In this document: positions 33,318 through 44,406 of the stretch, piece by piece
Position numbering within the stretch: the stretch's first letter is position 1
Layout: the number at the start of each line of letters is the position of its first letter
From: Gaeumannomyces sp. JS-464
Lineage: Eukaryota; Ascomycota; Sordariomycetes; Magnaporthales; Magnaporthaceae
Reading direction: 5' to 3'
DNA: 64,000 nt
NCBI GenBank assembly: GCA_002197995.1
Contig: NGZR01000003.1
Coordinates: 4,154,001 to 4,218,000, forward strand
Program-made: the position numbers and the translations under genes
Notes under the pieces: model-generated
The model's database searches: none
What the model was told of the DNA's origin: nothing
The model's input: only the letters and a program-made list of their open reading frames with translations

Positions 33318-35036
33318 CTAGTGAAAGTGCGGGGTGTTGAGGGCCATGGCAAACAGCAGGCCTGACAGCAGACCGGCGCAGGGCAGTGTGAGGATCCATC
33401 CCGGGGCAATCTTGCCGATCTGGCGCCAGTTCACGGCGCCGGCGTCCATGTTCATCAGGCCCACTCCGCAAACGGCCCATCAGCGTCTGAGTCGTGCTGA
33501 TGGGCAGGGCTAGGCGGCTGGCCATGAGCACGGTGATGTCGGCGCCGAGCTCCATGGAGAAGCCCGCGCGTCGGGCTGAGCTGGGTCAGGCGGTTTCCCA
33601 TGGCGGAAACGATATGGTGGCCCATGCACCAGAAGCCGAAGCCGAGAAGGAAGCCGGCGACTACGAGGATCCAGATGGGAGTGCTCGTGTCCTCCGACAC
33701 GATGCCAGTTTGGTACGTTTGATAGGCGGCAACCCACGGGCCAACGGCGTTTGCCACATCATTGGACCCGTGTGCGATGGACATCATCATGGCCGACGGG
33801 ATTTGCGCATATGTCCAAAGGTGCTCGACACGGTTGTCGTACCGGTGCGCCCGCCCATGGACGGCCTCAAGCTCCGACGCAGCGTGCGTCACGCAATCTC
33901 GCGTCACGCCCTGGAGAAGCCAATACTTGGCGTACGACCACAACCGCCGCGGGTTGTACATGGGAAGGTGTGCCGCCGGGCCCAGGAATCTCTCCTCGGG
34001 CTCCGGCTTGCGCTTGTACCGCTGCACCCGGGCGGCATCGACTTGCTGTTGCTGGCCCCTTTCCAAATCCTCGCCACCATTGTTGCTGCTGCTGTCGGCG
34101 CCGGCAGCTTTGGCCTTCTCCGGGTCTCCGCTAGTGGGCTGGGCCTTGCCGGTAGCGGTGTTGCCGGCCGCAGGTTCGGCGGTGGCATAGTGGTCGACAA
34201 CGATCTCGTCACCCTTGGCGGGCCAGAAGATGGGCGGGTTCTCCTTGCGAAGAAGAGGCCCAAGAATCATGTGCCGAGCACGGATGCGGGAGTCCTCCAT
34301 GACGAGGCGGCGATGGGCGTAGGGGACAAAGAAGATGTAAGACAGAGCCAGGACACCAGCAAAGACTCCTAGGACAATACCGACGGCAGTCCCAGCGCCG
34401 AGATCTTCGAGGCTGGGGGCTCCGGGCGCCTCGACAGTGATGAAGAGGGCCAGCATGGAGGCGGTGAAGGCGAGGTAGAAGGATGCGCGCATGGCCTCTC
34501 GAACGAGTTCTTGCGCTCAAGGACGGCAAATTTGAGGATATCGAAGAGCGCGGCCGAGATGGCAGCGGCGATACAGGGCGCCACGACCCACGAGGCCGCA
34601 ATCTGTGAAACGCTGCCCTTTTTCCAGCCACACGAGATCTGGGAGTTGGCGGCGATGCCAGCACCAACAAGGGCGCCAATGACAGTCTGGGTGGTGGATA
34701 CGGGAAACCCAGCTTGGTGGCGGCGAGCAGGAAGCCAGCGCTTGCCATCTCGACGCAGCCAATGGCTAGGATCAGAACCGATGGGCTGGCTTGGAAGCGA
34801 CCCAGATCGATAACGTTGTTCTTGATGGTGCCGGTAACTCGGCTACCCAAAGCAACGGCGCCAAAGAACTCGGTGAACATGGCCAGGATACCAACCTGGG
34901 GCATGGTCATAGTGCGAGCCGCCACCGAATTGGCATAGGCGCTTGCCACATCGTTAGCACCATTTCCGAAAGAGCTGGCGCAAAGGGCGATGGTGATAAG
35001 CCCAATAATCCAGCTATACTGCTCGAGAACTGCCAT
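33318..35036 (-). CDS. PiT-family inorganic phosphate transporter (PHO-4/PHO89 class; frame-broken)
   Basis: Start MAVLEQYSWIIGLITIALCA (35036). The family signature NGANDVASAYANSVAAR is followed by TEFFGAVALGSRVTGTIKNN. The second half repeats it: MMMSIAHGSNDVANAVGPWV, HIVSAMGNRLTQLSPTRG, FSMELGADITVLMASRLALP and STTQTLMG. A central hydrophilic loop of about 150 residues with QQQQ separates the halves. Single-base breaks lie near 34700, 34495, 33583 and 33470; three are repaired by adding a base, one by removing one. About 570 residues. PiT proteins import phosphate with Na+ or H+ and in fungi are usually induced by phosphate starvation; no regulatory site was established here. Ends 109 bp from the converging DUF3433 gene. 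Confidence 0.82.
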
Positions 35037-37021
35037 GGCGGCGGCGTGAAAACGCACGACGGCAAATCTGGAAAGGGTGGAAAGAGAATAATAGGGCCCG
35101 GTTCTCTAAGGAAGACCAGGGGATCGCGGCGGTGACCCGATACCTATGGCGAGAGGGTCGAAGGGGATGGCCAGGACGGGAGATCTGACAGGACGTGATA
35201 GAGTGCAGAGAGGACATAGTCTTTATAACCCGGGGCCTCCATCTGTCAGATTCAAGTCGGTGGGCTCCGATGCTCGCGGCTCACGGCGTTCTCGCCCCTC
35301 TGTATCTTTTTCGCCATCGTTTCCACTCACAATGCCCCGATTTTTCTCCTCTGTCTTTTTCACTTTTCCTCAACCCCTGGCGTCCTGACAGATCCAGTTG
35401 CGGTCGTCTTCCGGGCCTGTGGGTTGGCGGTGGATATCAGACGAATGCCCAGCCCTGCGGTTGCGAATCAGCAAGGCGTGACACGGTACCCTGCGCTTCT
35501 TGGCCTCACTTGGCTCGATGGGTCGTCCCTTCTGGGCCCGACGGCGGTCGTCCTGACGGCCAGCCAGTCAGAGGCCGTCCTAGGAGCACGTTGCGAGCTG
35601 GACTGGCTGAGAGGCGTTTTTTGTCCGATTCCTCAACCAAAGGGGCGGCCGAGCGGCGGAGGGGCAGCAGCGCATGCGACTAGTTGCCCATCGCGGGCGG
35701 CGACAAGGAGGAGCACGCGAGCACTTGCTCAATCTGCACGGGCTCCAACTTGGCGCTCCTGCCACATCCAATTTTCATACAGCCCCACCTCGCCCGGAAT
35801 CTCCGGCTCCAGCGGTCCTTCCTACCTTGGTCGCCTCATCGCGTTTGCTCCTAAAGCTCCCTAGTAAATGGTAAATTCATAAGAGTTGAGACCGGCCACG
35901 AGATATGTCTAAACTTCTAACGTTATTTGTTTTCTCTCTCTTTCATCATTAACCTATGGGACGTCATAAATCACGAAGCGTTTCTCCTCACCAGCTTTTA
36001 GCGACCAAACCTTGTTCCTTCCGCAACCAGCATGAAAAGCACAGTAGACTGTTCTAGCTTTCATTGTCAAGACACGTTTGAAACTTGGTTAAAAAAAAAA
36101 AAAGACATTCGAACCCCAATACTGTCATCCACGTGGTCGGCATGCGAGGCGCGCCGCGTTCAACTGAGTGGCGTAGTGGGATCTTGATAGAAACGACCGT
36201 CAGGAATTGTGAGGTTTCAGTGGCGACTATCCTGCTATTAACGTGCTATCATTCATTGCAACAGAGCCTTACCACCTTGGGCCTCTGAAACCCGTTGGCG
36301 AACAATTCTGCAAATGATGAGCTTCAGAAATCATCGGTCCTTTTGTTTGCTTTTTGTCCCGCTCTGGACCCCTCAATCGCCCTGGAGCGGGGGTACATGC
36401 AGGAAATCCAGCACCAATAGAATGAGACTAGCCGCGTAAGTGCCTACTGAAACTCACTCTGGTTCGAGGGAGCAGTGATACCGGCCTCACTGCATGTGAT
36501 GTTTTCGACTAGGTGCAGGCATTTTCGTCACGCAGAAGTTAGACCCCGACTATATTTGATGCCCGCATGAGCTGAAATGCCGGCACGGGGCGATACCATC
36601 CCGAAACACCAGCTGGTTGGCGGCGGCGGGAGTCACCCAGCCTACGCCCTAGGATGTGTGCTGAGGGGCTGACATGGGGTAGACGCACTTGCTTCCCTCT
36701 TACATCAGAGAAGTGCAACATGGCTCGTCGAGTTGCGCAGCTCCCAGCTGGAACGTTCTGGACAACGCCCCGTGGCTGGCTGAAAGGTTGCGCGTCCAAC
36801 GTCAGCCGCAGCCACCTGTCGGATCTGAGCCTGCCTGTTGTGAGCCGACTCGATTGCAGAGTGCTGAGCGACATCCCACGGGAGAGATATAAAATGAAGT
36901 CGAAGGAATCATCTATCCTGGAGCCCATGGTTCCTGCTGTCTCACCAGCTTATCCCTAGCGGCCTTTTTCTCACTGCTCACACGTTGATATCTCCAATAC
37001 TTCCCGGCAACCCAAGCAATC
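35037..37021. other. Intergenic region
   Basis: Two-kilobase 5' region between the phosphate transporter and the DUF2278 gene, both reading outwards. Open frames (for example 35424-35864) lack family motifs. A CACGTG palindrome, the core bound by fungal phosphate regulators, occurs near 36130 but lies over 1 kb from the transporter. Confidence 0.5.
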
Positions 37022-38120
37022 ATGCCTCTCAAAGGCTACGTCGTGTGGAAGTCTACCGCCAAGAAGTGGAACCCCACAGAAAAGCCAGGTCATGGACACA
37101 TCAAGTTCGACGACGGCAAGACGACCCACGGCAGACTTTGGGACGCTGCTGTTAACGTGCAGTCCAAATCTATCGACAGTCGCCTGGTGTATTGGGTTAA
37201 CCGTGATATCCCGGCGTCGCACCCCCTAATCGCGCCCCTGGCCGACCTGCCCTTCGGCATAACCAAGGGCAAGAACCCGGGCCCGCCGGGCCTGGACTTC
37301 CTGCGCGGCGCCGCCAAGGGCATCATCGACATCAAAAAAGGACTCCTCCTACACGGCACCGAGCCGGGCCCGGACAACGACATTTTGGATTTTGTAAATC
37401 CTATCCTCAACCAGGCCGTCGCGGCGGGCAAGAACGCCGATCTGTACCTGTTCGGCGAGCCGTACAGCGACGGCACCGGCATCCACGACATCCACATGAA
37501 CCAGGGCAACAAGGGCCGGTGGGCGCGCGACAACGGCGTCTGGCAGGACGGCGCCATCATTATCCACTTCAAGGACGGCAGCCACGACGGCAAGGGCCAC
37601 TGGGAGGGCATCTTCCTGGCGTTCGCGGTGCAGACGCCCGAGACGAACGACAAGGGCGGCCCAGTCGGCGAGAGCTTTGGGGAGATCTTTGATAACCAGA
37701 ACGGCGGCGGCGGTGATGGCGGTGACGGCCAAGACGGCGGCCAGGACGACGACAGCATGTTCAAGGGCAAGCTGTCAATCTTGGCCGCCCTCGTCAACCC
37801 CATCGGCCCGGACGGCAAGCCGACCTCGGGCGAACCGGAGACTGTGCATCTGGTCAATCGGTCCACGACGGCAGTGAAGCTTGGGAGCTGGAAGATCACC
37901 AATGGCGGCGCTAGCGGCTCGTTCACGCTCCCTGGATCCGCTGTCATCACGGCCGGCGGGAAACTCCCCATCCCCGTGGGTCCGGGCTGCCCGCTCAGCA
38001 ACAAAAGGCGGGGAGATCGTGTTGATGGATCACACTGGAAAGGTCGTGGACACAGTGAAGTATAGCAAGGGCCAGGCTGCGAGGGAAGGCGTTCTCTTGT
38101 ACTTCCAGCACAGGAACTAG
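37022..38120 (+). CDS. DUF2278 protein with C-terminal lamin-tail-like domain (one frameshift)
   Basis: MPLKGYVVWKSTAKKWNPTE, the typical DUF2278 start, is followed by HIKFDDGKTTHGRLWDAAVN, GLDFLRGAAKGIIDIKKGLL, HGTEPGPDNDILDFVNPIL, YLFGEPYSDGTGIHDIHMNQ and DNGVWQDGAIIIHFKDG, all family hallmarks. A Gly/Asp linker (about residues 227-245) joins this to a beta-rich domain with VHLVNRSTTAVKLGSWKITN and FTLPGSAVITAGGKLPIPVG, a lamin-tail (LTD) pattern. Removing one A from the AAAA run at 38003-38006 continues to IVLMDHTGKVVDTVKYSKGQ and the stop at 38118. About 365 residues, no intron. DUF2278 is common in bacteria; its function is unknown. No signal peptide. Confidence 0.85.
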
Positions 38121-38252
38121 GGATGCGACGAGGTTCCGCTCTGCTTCCAGAGAGATACCTAGCTGGGGGATAACAAGAAAGTCTAGTTTTGAAGGGAATC
38201 TGATGTCTCGTGGTATGTCTATATGCACAGGACAATGTCCGGAATATCTTCC

Positions 38253-39318
38253 TCACTTGGCCGTGTCCTTCAAGGCTTGAACATGTTGCCTGAGAGCCTT
38301 CGCTTCCTCCTTGAGGAAGATAATTTGTGCCTCCAGACCCTCAACTTGGTCGTAAAAGCGCTCACTACGGCCCTCAGCGGTGCTGCGCCGTGCTCTAAGA
38401 CTAGCGATCCCGGCTCGAAGGTCTTTCATTATCTCCTGGAAGCCTTGGGCTCCCGACAGCTGGCTTCGGAGGCGGGAGACCTTCTCGGCAAGTGCCAGCA
38501 CATCCTGTTTCTGCGCCTTCCGAAGTTTCTTTGCCCGTGTCTCACGCTCGCGGTAGCGGTTCATAAATTTCTTGTCACCGGGACTCACCTTAAGCTGCGG
38601 AACCAGGCCTGGAAACTGCCGGGCCTGGCTGGCTTGCAGGTCCATTCAATCTTGGGGCTTGTTGGCTCGTAGGGCGGCGAGCTCTTTGTCGTTTTTCTCG
38701 GCCAAATTGTTGCCATCGGAATGAGCCTCGGCGCTGGGCTGACCCAGGGGGTCGTAATCCTCAAAGTGTCCCTGATCCGCGTTGGAATCGAAGAAGGGAT
38801 TCTTCCTGTGGTTGTCATTGCCGGAATGATGAATCCGGCTCGATTTCAGTTTCTGCTTCTTGGCCGCGGGGCCGCTAGCATCGTGTTGGTAATCCTCGGT
38901 AACGCCTATGGCGGAATCTCTGGGAATGGCTAGAGTTCTCCCACCTAGTCGTGACGGCTTCGCCCACGTGCTGCTTTGGGAACGGAAGGAGGCGGGTGTT
39001 CCGGGCCGTCCTCCAGGCTCTCGCTTACCGTTTGGGCGAGGTAGAGTAGGTGTAACGCATGTATTGTCCATCCTCCTTGCCTGATTCAAGTTCCCGAGAG
39101 AGACCCCCTTGGGGCTGGCCGCCTCAAATATCCTTCAACGGTGGTTGGGGAGCAAGCTGGAATTTTGGAGGGTATGCCTGCGTTTGCCCACCCTGGAAGA
39201 CCCGATTCCGGTAATTACCGAATTTCTTGCCTTCATCAGGGGACCTCGCCGATCCAGGATTCTGGTCTCTCCGCCCAGGTGATTTAAGCGGCGATAGTGG
39301 CTTATTTGGTGTCGCCAC
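38253..39318 (-). pseudogene. Coiled-coil, basic-region protein split by a stop and a frameshift
   Basis: Reads MATPNKPLSPLKSPGRRDQN (39318), GNYRNRVFQGGQTQAYPPKF, a frame break near 39125, then EAASPKGVSLGNLNQARRMD, a low-complexity polar region, an in-frame TGA at 38646-38648, and straight on in the same frame to FMNRYRERETRAKKLRKAQK, which resembles a bZIP-like basic region. A heptad-rich coiled coil to residue LKDTAK follows (stop at 38253). CGA to TGA would create the stop. The downstream half could alternatively start on its own at MDLQASQARQFPG (38645). Family not recognised; a DNA-binding role is inference only. It converges with the DUF2278 gene. Confidence 0.5.
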
Positions 39319-39399
39319 GCCGGGCTGCTTTGTGTTGGAGGTTTTAAGTGCAAAGAGTTGGGTTTTTGATGGGCCACATGTTCTGCCCCTTCGAAGTTT

Positions 39400-40270
39400 T
39401 TTTTTGTGGGAACTTGGGTATGTGTCTCTCCCCTTGTCAAATTCGTGGCCAAACTGCTCCCACTTCTAGGGCAAGAAAAGTATCCAGCTTATATAAGCGA
39501 GTGGCAAAGCAAGATGGTTCCCGTTGTTTCACCGCAAATTAACCACCTGGCCGTTTCTGCCCACATGTTCCTGCGCGAAATGAACATACATAATTTTAAA
39601 GTCTGCGTTGAAATCTTAGCTCTTTCAAAGGACACTTTACATATATTAAATTCCTTAGTTATGAATAGCTTACCTTGGGAAAAGTTTCTTGGTTAGCGTC
39701 CTGCAAAAACATATTTATACGTGTATTCGGTCCTGTTCCTTTGCCTTTTTCGTTTTATTCTCTCCTACGCGCAGGCTTAAATGGCTGCCTTTTTTAAAAC
39801 TTAGACTTTTTTCATTAAACCATTTTTAAAAGCGGGAGGTGGCCGGCTTCATATGTTCCGCAAACAATGACCGGCTGATGGGAGTTGTGTGAGCTCTTAA
39901 GGTAACACGAAAAGTTCCAAACGGAAGCGCAATTAAAAACATTGGAATATAAAAAGCAAGCTAGAAGTTCAAAAAGAAAAGAAAAAAAGAAAAGAAAACC
40001 AATCTCACCGGATACTATACGAAATCAACATGCTTTTTCAAGTGTTCAAAACATCTCGTGGTCCTTGCGTTGCTGCTAAATTATTCTAATTTACTTACAG
40101 TTTGCCTTCCTTTTCCTTTGCCTTCAAAATTCCTGTTAGCTTATGGTGAATTGGAGCTGACCTGAGTTTACAAATTCGGATTACACCGGATAGAAATCAT
40201 CTTTAGATAAGGACTTGAATTGTGTGTGAAAGAGCCCAGGATGCCCCTTATAGTTTACCATTTGTCCGTT
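39400..40270. other. AT-rich stretch without genes
   Basis: By eye this part is much richer in A/T than the rest (many T6-T9 and A5-A6 runs, few G/C blocks). It contains no credible coding frame. Such islands are usual for RIP-mutated repeats in this fungal class, but no element could be identified. Confidence 0.45.
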
Positions 40271-40612
40271 TAGAAAATGCACGGCTATTCCCATTCCTAA
40301 ACAACCCGCCAACGCCCCTGGACGTCTTCGTCTAGAGAGACTTGAACAAACCGACTGCTTTATCCCTGCGGGAACGTCTCCTGTCTCCTCGCCGGTGGGT
40401 CGGACGGTGGACCTGTATTGTGTCATGGAGATAAGGACCGCAGCGCGTCAGCCCTGTTTGACACTTGTCGTCGGCCCCATCTCCGATTGCGGGTCTGGCG
40501 CACCCGGACACTGCGATTTTTTTTTCTTCCAGGCATACGTGTGCGCGGCAGCATGCTACCTCCTCGTCACAGCGGTAGTATCACTCACGGCAACAAATTC
40601 AAATAGTGCAAA

Positions 40613-41629
40613 ATGGTGGGTCAGACAGCAACTCTACCTACAAGTGACTTCGATGCTGTCCGTGAGGACATCGAGTCTCTCCTGGAACAGCCCGATTATG
40701 ACGACGGAAGCGCTGGTCCAGTGCTGGTCCGGCTGGCATGGTAAGTGTCTGGTGGCCTACGGTGCATCAAAACCAGTGTGCCAGTATCCAACGAAACATC
40801 GGAGCTACCTCTTGCTGAAATACATGCTTCCAGGCATTCGGCTGGCACCTACGATGCCGAGACGGACACTGGCGGCTCCAACGGCGCAGGGATGCGCTAC
40901 GAAGCCGAGGGCGGCGACCCAGCCAACGCGGGCCTGCACCACGCCCGCGGCTTCCTGGAGCCCGTCAAGGCCAAGCACCCGTGGATCACGTACGCGGACC
41001 TCTGGACGCTCGCCGGCGTGACGGCTATACGCGCGATGGGCGGGCCAGATATCGCATGGCAGGCCGGCCGGACCGACTTCGTGGACGACTCCAAGCTCCC
41101 TCCCCGCGGCCGCCTGCCCGATGCCGCGCAGGGCGCCGCGCACATCCGCACCGTGTTCGGTCGCATGGGCTTCTCGGACCGTGAGATGGTGGCGCTCAGC
41201 GGTGCGCACAGCCTCGGACGTTGCCACGCGGCCAATTCGGGCTTCGAGGGGAAATGGGTCAACAACCCGACCAGGTTCTCGAACCAGTATTTCCGCTTGC
41301 TGCTATCCGAGAGCTGGGAGGAGAGGACGGTCGAGGCAAGCGGCAACCGCCAGTTTGTCGCTGTCGACGAGGTCACGGGCGACGAGCTCATGATGCTGCC
41401 GACCGACATGGCGCTGGTGGTGGACCCCGAGTTCAAGAAATACGTGCAGGTTTATGCCAAGGACAAAGCCGTGTTTTTCCGCGACTTTGCGGACGCCTTT
41501 GGAAAGCTAATGGAGTTGGGGATCAAAAGGGACGCGCAGGGGAGGATCACAAACACGGACAATGTCAAGGGCGGTTACGTCAGTGCTCCAAAGAAGGACG
41601 CGGTGTCTTTGCCAAAGGCCCGGCTGTAG
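40613..41629 (+). CDS. Class I heme peroxidase, cytochrome c peroxidase-like
   Basis: Two exons, 40613-40740 and 40834-41629, joined in phase across GTAAGT...CCAG, give 307 residues. The distal site [20 protein letters not shown] holds the catalytic Arg, Trp and His; the proximal site [13 protein letters not shown] holds the heme-ligating His; [14 protein letters not shown] and [14 protein letters not shown] are further family landmarks. There is no presequence, so this is the shorter cytosolic-type fungal enzyme and not the mitochondrial CCP1 form. It reduces hydrogen peroxide using cytochrome c or another small donor. The gene looks intact. Confidence 0.9.
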
Positions 41630-42517
41630 AAAATTTGCTAGAAATGGAAGGTGACGTGGGCGACGGCATAGGTAGACCCTGGAAAGCATGCACACCTTAA
41701 TTGAGCCGCATAAAGCGTCCATCCACCGCCAGCTGCATCCAGTTCGGATTGTGACCGTGGAAAAATGACGACTCCCCTCACTCGAACCCCGCACGCCGCC
41801 GGCTTCGCTTCGGCCGTCGGGGATTTCCCCAGTGTTGCAAATATTAAGGATAGGGTTAGGGTTACTCAATGATGTGCATGCTAAAAATTGGTGCGAATTG
41901 CGTCGGCAAAAGCCGTGTTTCGGGCGATTAGAATGACGTAACTCGCATGGCGAGCACCCACAAGTTCCTCACAGTCATTCCTCAAAACCCTCCACGTTTT
42001 CCGTTTGTCGTCCTCGGTACTTATCCTTTCAACCAGTGCAGGTATCAGACAATTACTCAGCAAGACGCTCGCCAAATGATTTATTCTCTTCCCTTTCGTC
42101 GTCTCCGCGGCCTTGGGCTTGCCCCCTCCGGCATTGCGGGCCCGCCAAACCGCCGCCCTGTAAGCACGCCGGAACAAGCCCAAGGAGGTCAACCCCTTCC
42201 TATTTAAGATCGTCGAGAAGCCGCCCTAGCCTAAGGCGGGCATTTTTACTTTGTCAAGCACAAAACTGCGGAGGACGGACCAGATCGACAAGTGCAGGCA
42301 CAACCTGCACGAGGGGACTCGCACATATCCTCGACCGACGTGATGTCATCTATCATCGCACCGTGAAGTAGTGAGGTACTGCTGGCCGAAGCGGGACGAG
42401 AGTGCGCATGGGTTTCGTGCCCTGCCTGATAGCCTGTCGCATCAGGGTCCTGGGAAAGTCGACTGCAGTGCAACGGAACTTGCACGTCTCTCTCGGCCCC
42501 GTAATACATGGTATCCC
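41630..42517. other. Intergenic region
   Basis: A 103-codon minus-strand frame (41881-42192) has no recognised relatives. A short telomere-like motif (TAGGGTTAGGGTTA) occurs at about 41853. Nothing else is seen. Confidence 0.5.
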
Positions 42518-42752
42518 TTACTCTGCTGCCACACCCTCCTCCCTCTCGATTTCCTCCTTGCTTGGAGACCACTTGTCCTGTAGCTCCTTGTCAAGAGAGG
42601 CGCTGATTTCACTAGCGGGCCACCACTCACCCCAGCTAGTCAAAAAGATCCTGTCAGGATCGTCAGGAAAGTCATTCCTGAAAAGGGCCTGAAGAATACT
42701 GGAGGCTCCTGTATTAGGATTAGGCGTGCAGGGCATAGGTCAGCGAACCAGT

Positions 42753-42797
<45 letters not shown>

Positions 42798-43857
42798 ACA
42801 GGGCGACAGGAAGAAGCTGACGCAGTGCTGTCGGAGAGCGCGGATGATATAGAGGAGGGATGATATTTACCAGTTGGAATCGATTTGGCAGCCGAAAACA
42901 CTGGCCGGCGCCTTGAGGTCGGAGCCACGGCCAAGACCTGTGCCTGGGATCAAGCCCGGCGAGACGGCGACGACGTCGCAAACACTGCGCAGCTCGCGGC
43001 GCCACCAGTGGGCGGTGAGTAGCTGCAGGAACTTGGAGCCGGGATAGGTCTTCCAGCTTGTCGCTCCGGAGCCGAGCTTCAGGGTCTCGGCGAGAGTGGC
43101 TTCACACACACAACATGTCAGTTGGGGCACTAACACAAAGACCTGCCGGGTGCGACTCTCGCTTGGGGGCAGTACTTACTTGGATCAGGGACGTTTTGAA
43201 CCGCGCCTGTTGAGACGACCACGATGCGCGAGCGAGAGGCGACGAGCTTCTCGCGCAGCAAATGGGTCAGGTAGTGTTGGGCTGGGTGGAAGAAGTCAGC
43301 AATGCCTGTCAACACAAGCTCACCACACACAGCAGAGAGCTCTCCCTCCACATAGAGATCTCTGAGAAAGGAGGGGAGAAGAAAGCAATAAAACCCACAG
43401 AGGTAGTTGATAATGTACGCGTCGCACCACTTGGACCTGCTAGAGTCGCCCTTGTCGGCAGGGAAGGCGGCGGCGGCGTTGAGTACAAGGTAATCGAGAC
43501 GACCGTCGCCACTGCGGCCAAGCTCCTCGAGAGCCTTCTTGGCAAAGGCCCGGACGCCGGCCAGTTCCGTCAGCTCCAGAGGCAGGACCGTCAGACTATG
43601 CCTGGCAGCGTCGAAGCCGAGGGAATCGAAGTCGGTACGGGCCCGGGCTGTATCGCGCGCGCCCAGGATGAGTCTGTAAGGCTGCTCCACCTGCGAGAGG
43701 AGCTGTTTGACCATCTCGAAGCCCTTTTTTTTGTGTATTCGACGTGATTAGTACGGGCACTCTTCTTGAAAAAGCCTGTGACGCGTTAAAAATCATTCCC
43801 TACCAAGCCGGAGGTGGCTCCGGTAGCCACAATGGTCTTTGCAACGGTCGTCGCCAT
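42518..43857 (-). CDS. Short-chain dehydrogenase/reductase
   Basis: Five exons: 43857-43804, 43723-43399, 43281-43180, 43099-42871 and about 42708-42518. The first four join in phase. The N-terminus TIVATGATSGL then GFEMVKQLL carries the TGxxxGxG cofactor loop across an intron. RLDYLVLNAAAAF is the NNAG-like strand, IVVVSTGAV holds the catalytic Ser region, YPGSKFLQLL has the YxxxK pair, and VVAVSPGLIPGTGLGR follows. The last exon (FPDDPDRIFLTSWGEWW to KEEIEREEGVAAE) matches the tail of fungal SDRs. The last junction is one base out of phase, and its intron carries an A40 run (42754-42793, poly-T in the transcript sense). About 300 residues; substrate unknown. Confidence 0.82.
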
Positions 43858-44406
43858 TGTTGTTTGCTGTTTGCGTAGGGATGCAGGCTCCGTATGTGTT
43901 CCGAGTGCGGACGAGCAATATCAGGCAATTTGCGACTGTCGCGGTTCTCAATGAGGGAAGGGGACTGGAGTCGAAGAGTACTCGGCTTTTATGGTGGCAG
44001 CAAGGAGTCCAAGGCAGATACACCTGCCTAATGGACATTGAATCAATATCATGCTGATTAATTCGATGCGGTGTTTAGGGTCGGATTTTGGCGCTGTGTC
44101 CGGCAATCTTGGCGGCTGTTTAGCGACGGTGAGCAACAGCGCCAGGATTGACCCCGCCAATTCCCCGCCGGCACAGGCACACAACTTTCAACCGCGGCAT
44201 CATGCGGTCAATCGCGCGTGCAAGATCAACTTGGATCGTGCCTCATGTTCTGGAGCTGTGGCAGGTGAATTCGGTAACCTCCACCCCAGGTAAACGCGGA
44301 AATTTTGTTGGTAGCTGGAAACATAATCTCGCGTTCGCTTGACAAGGTGCACCCACGTGTCCTGTATTCCATCTATCCCCACGCTTTTCAATGTAATAAA
44401 TAAAGC
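43858..44406. other. Intergenic region
   Basis: Promoter side of the SDR gene and terminator side of the MFS gene, which read in the same direction. No gene is seen. Confidence 0.5.

Noticed and set aside
35424..35864. 146-codon plus-strand frame upstream of the phosphate transporter
   Set aside because: No recognisable domain; lies in the promoter region with no conserved start context.
41850..41868. Interstitial telomere repeat
   Set aside because: Only about two TTAGGG units, which is expected by chance in 64 kb.
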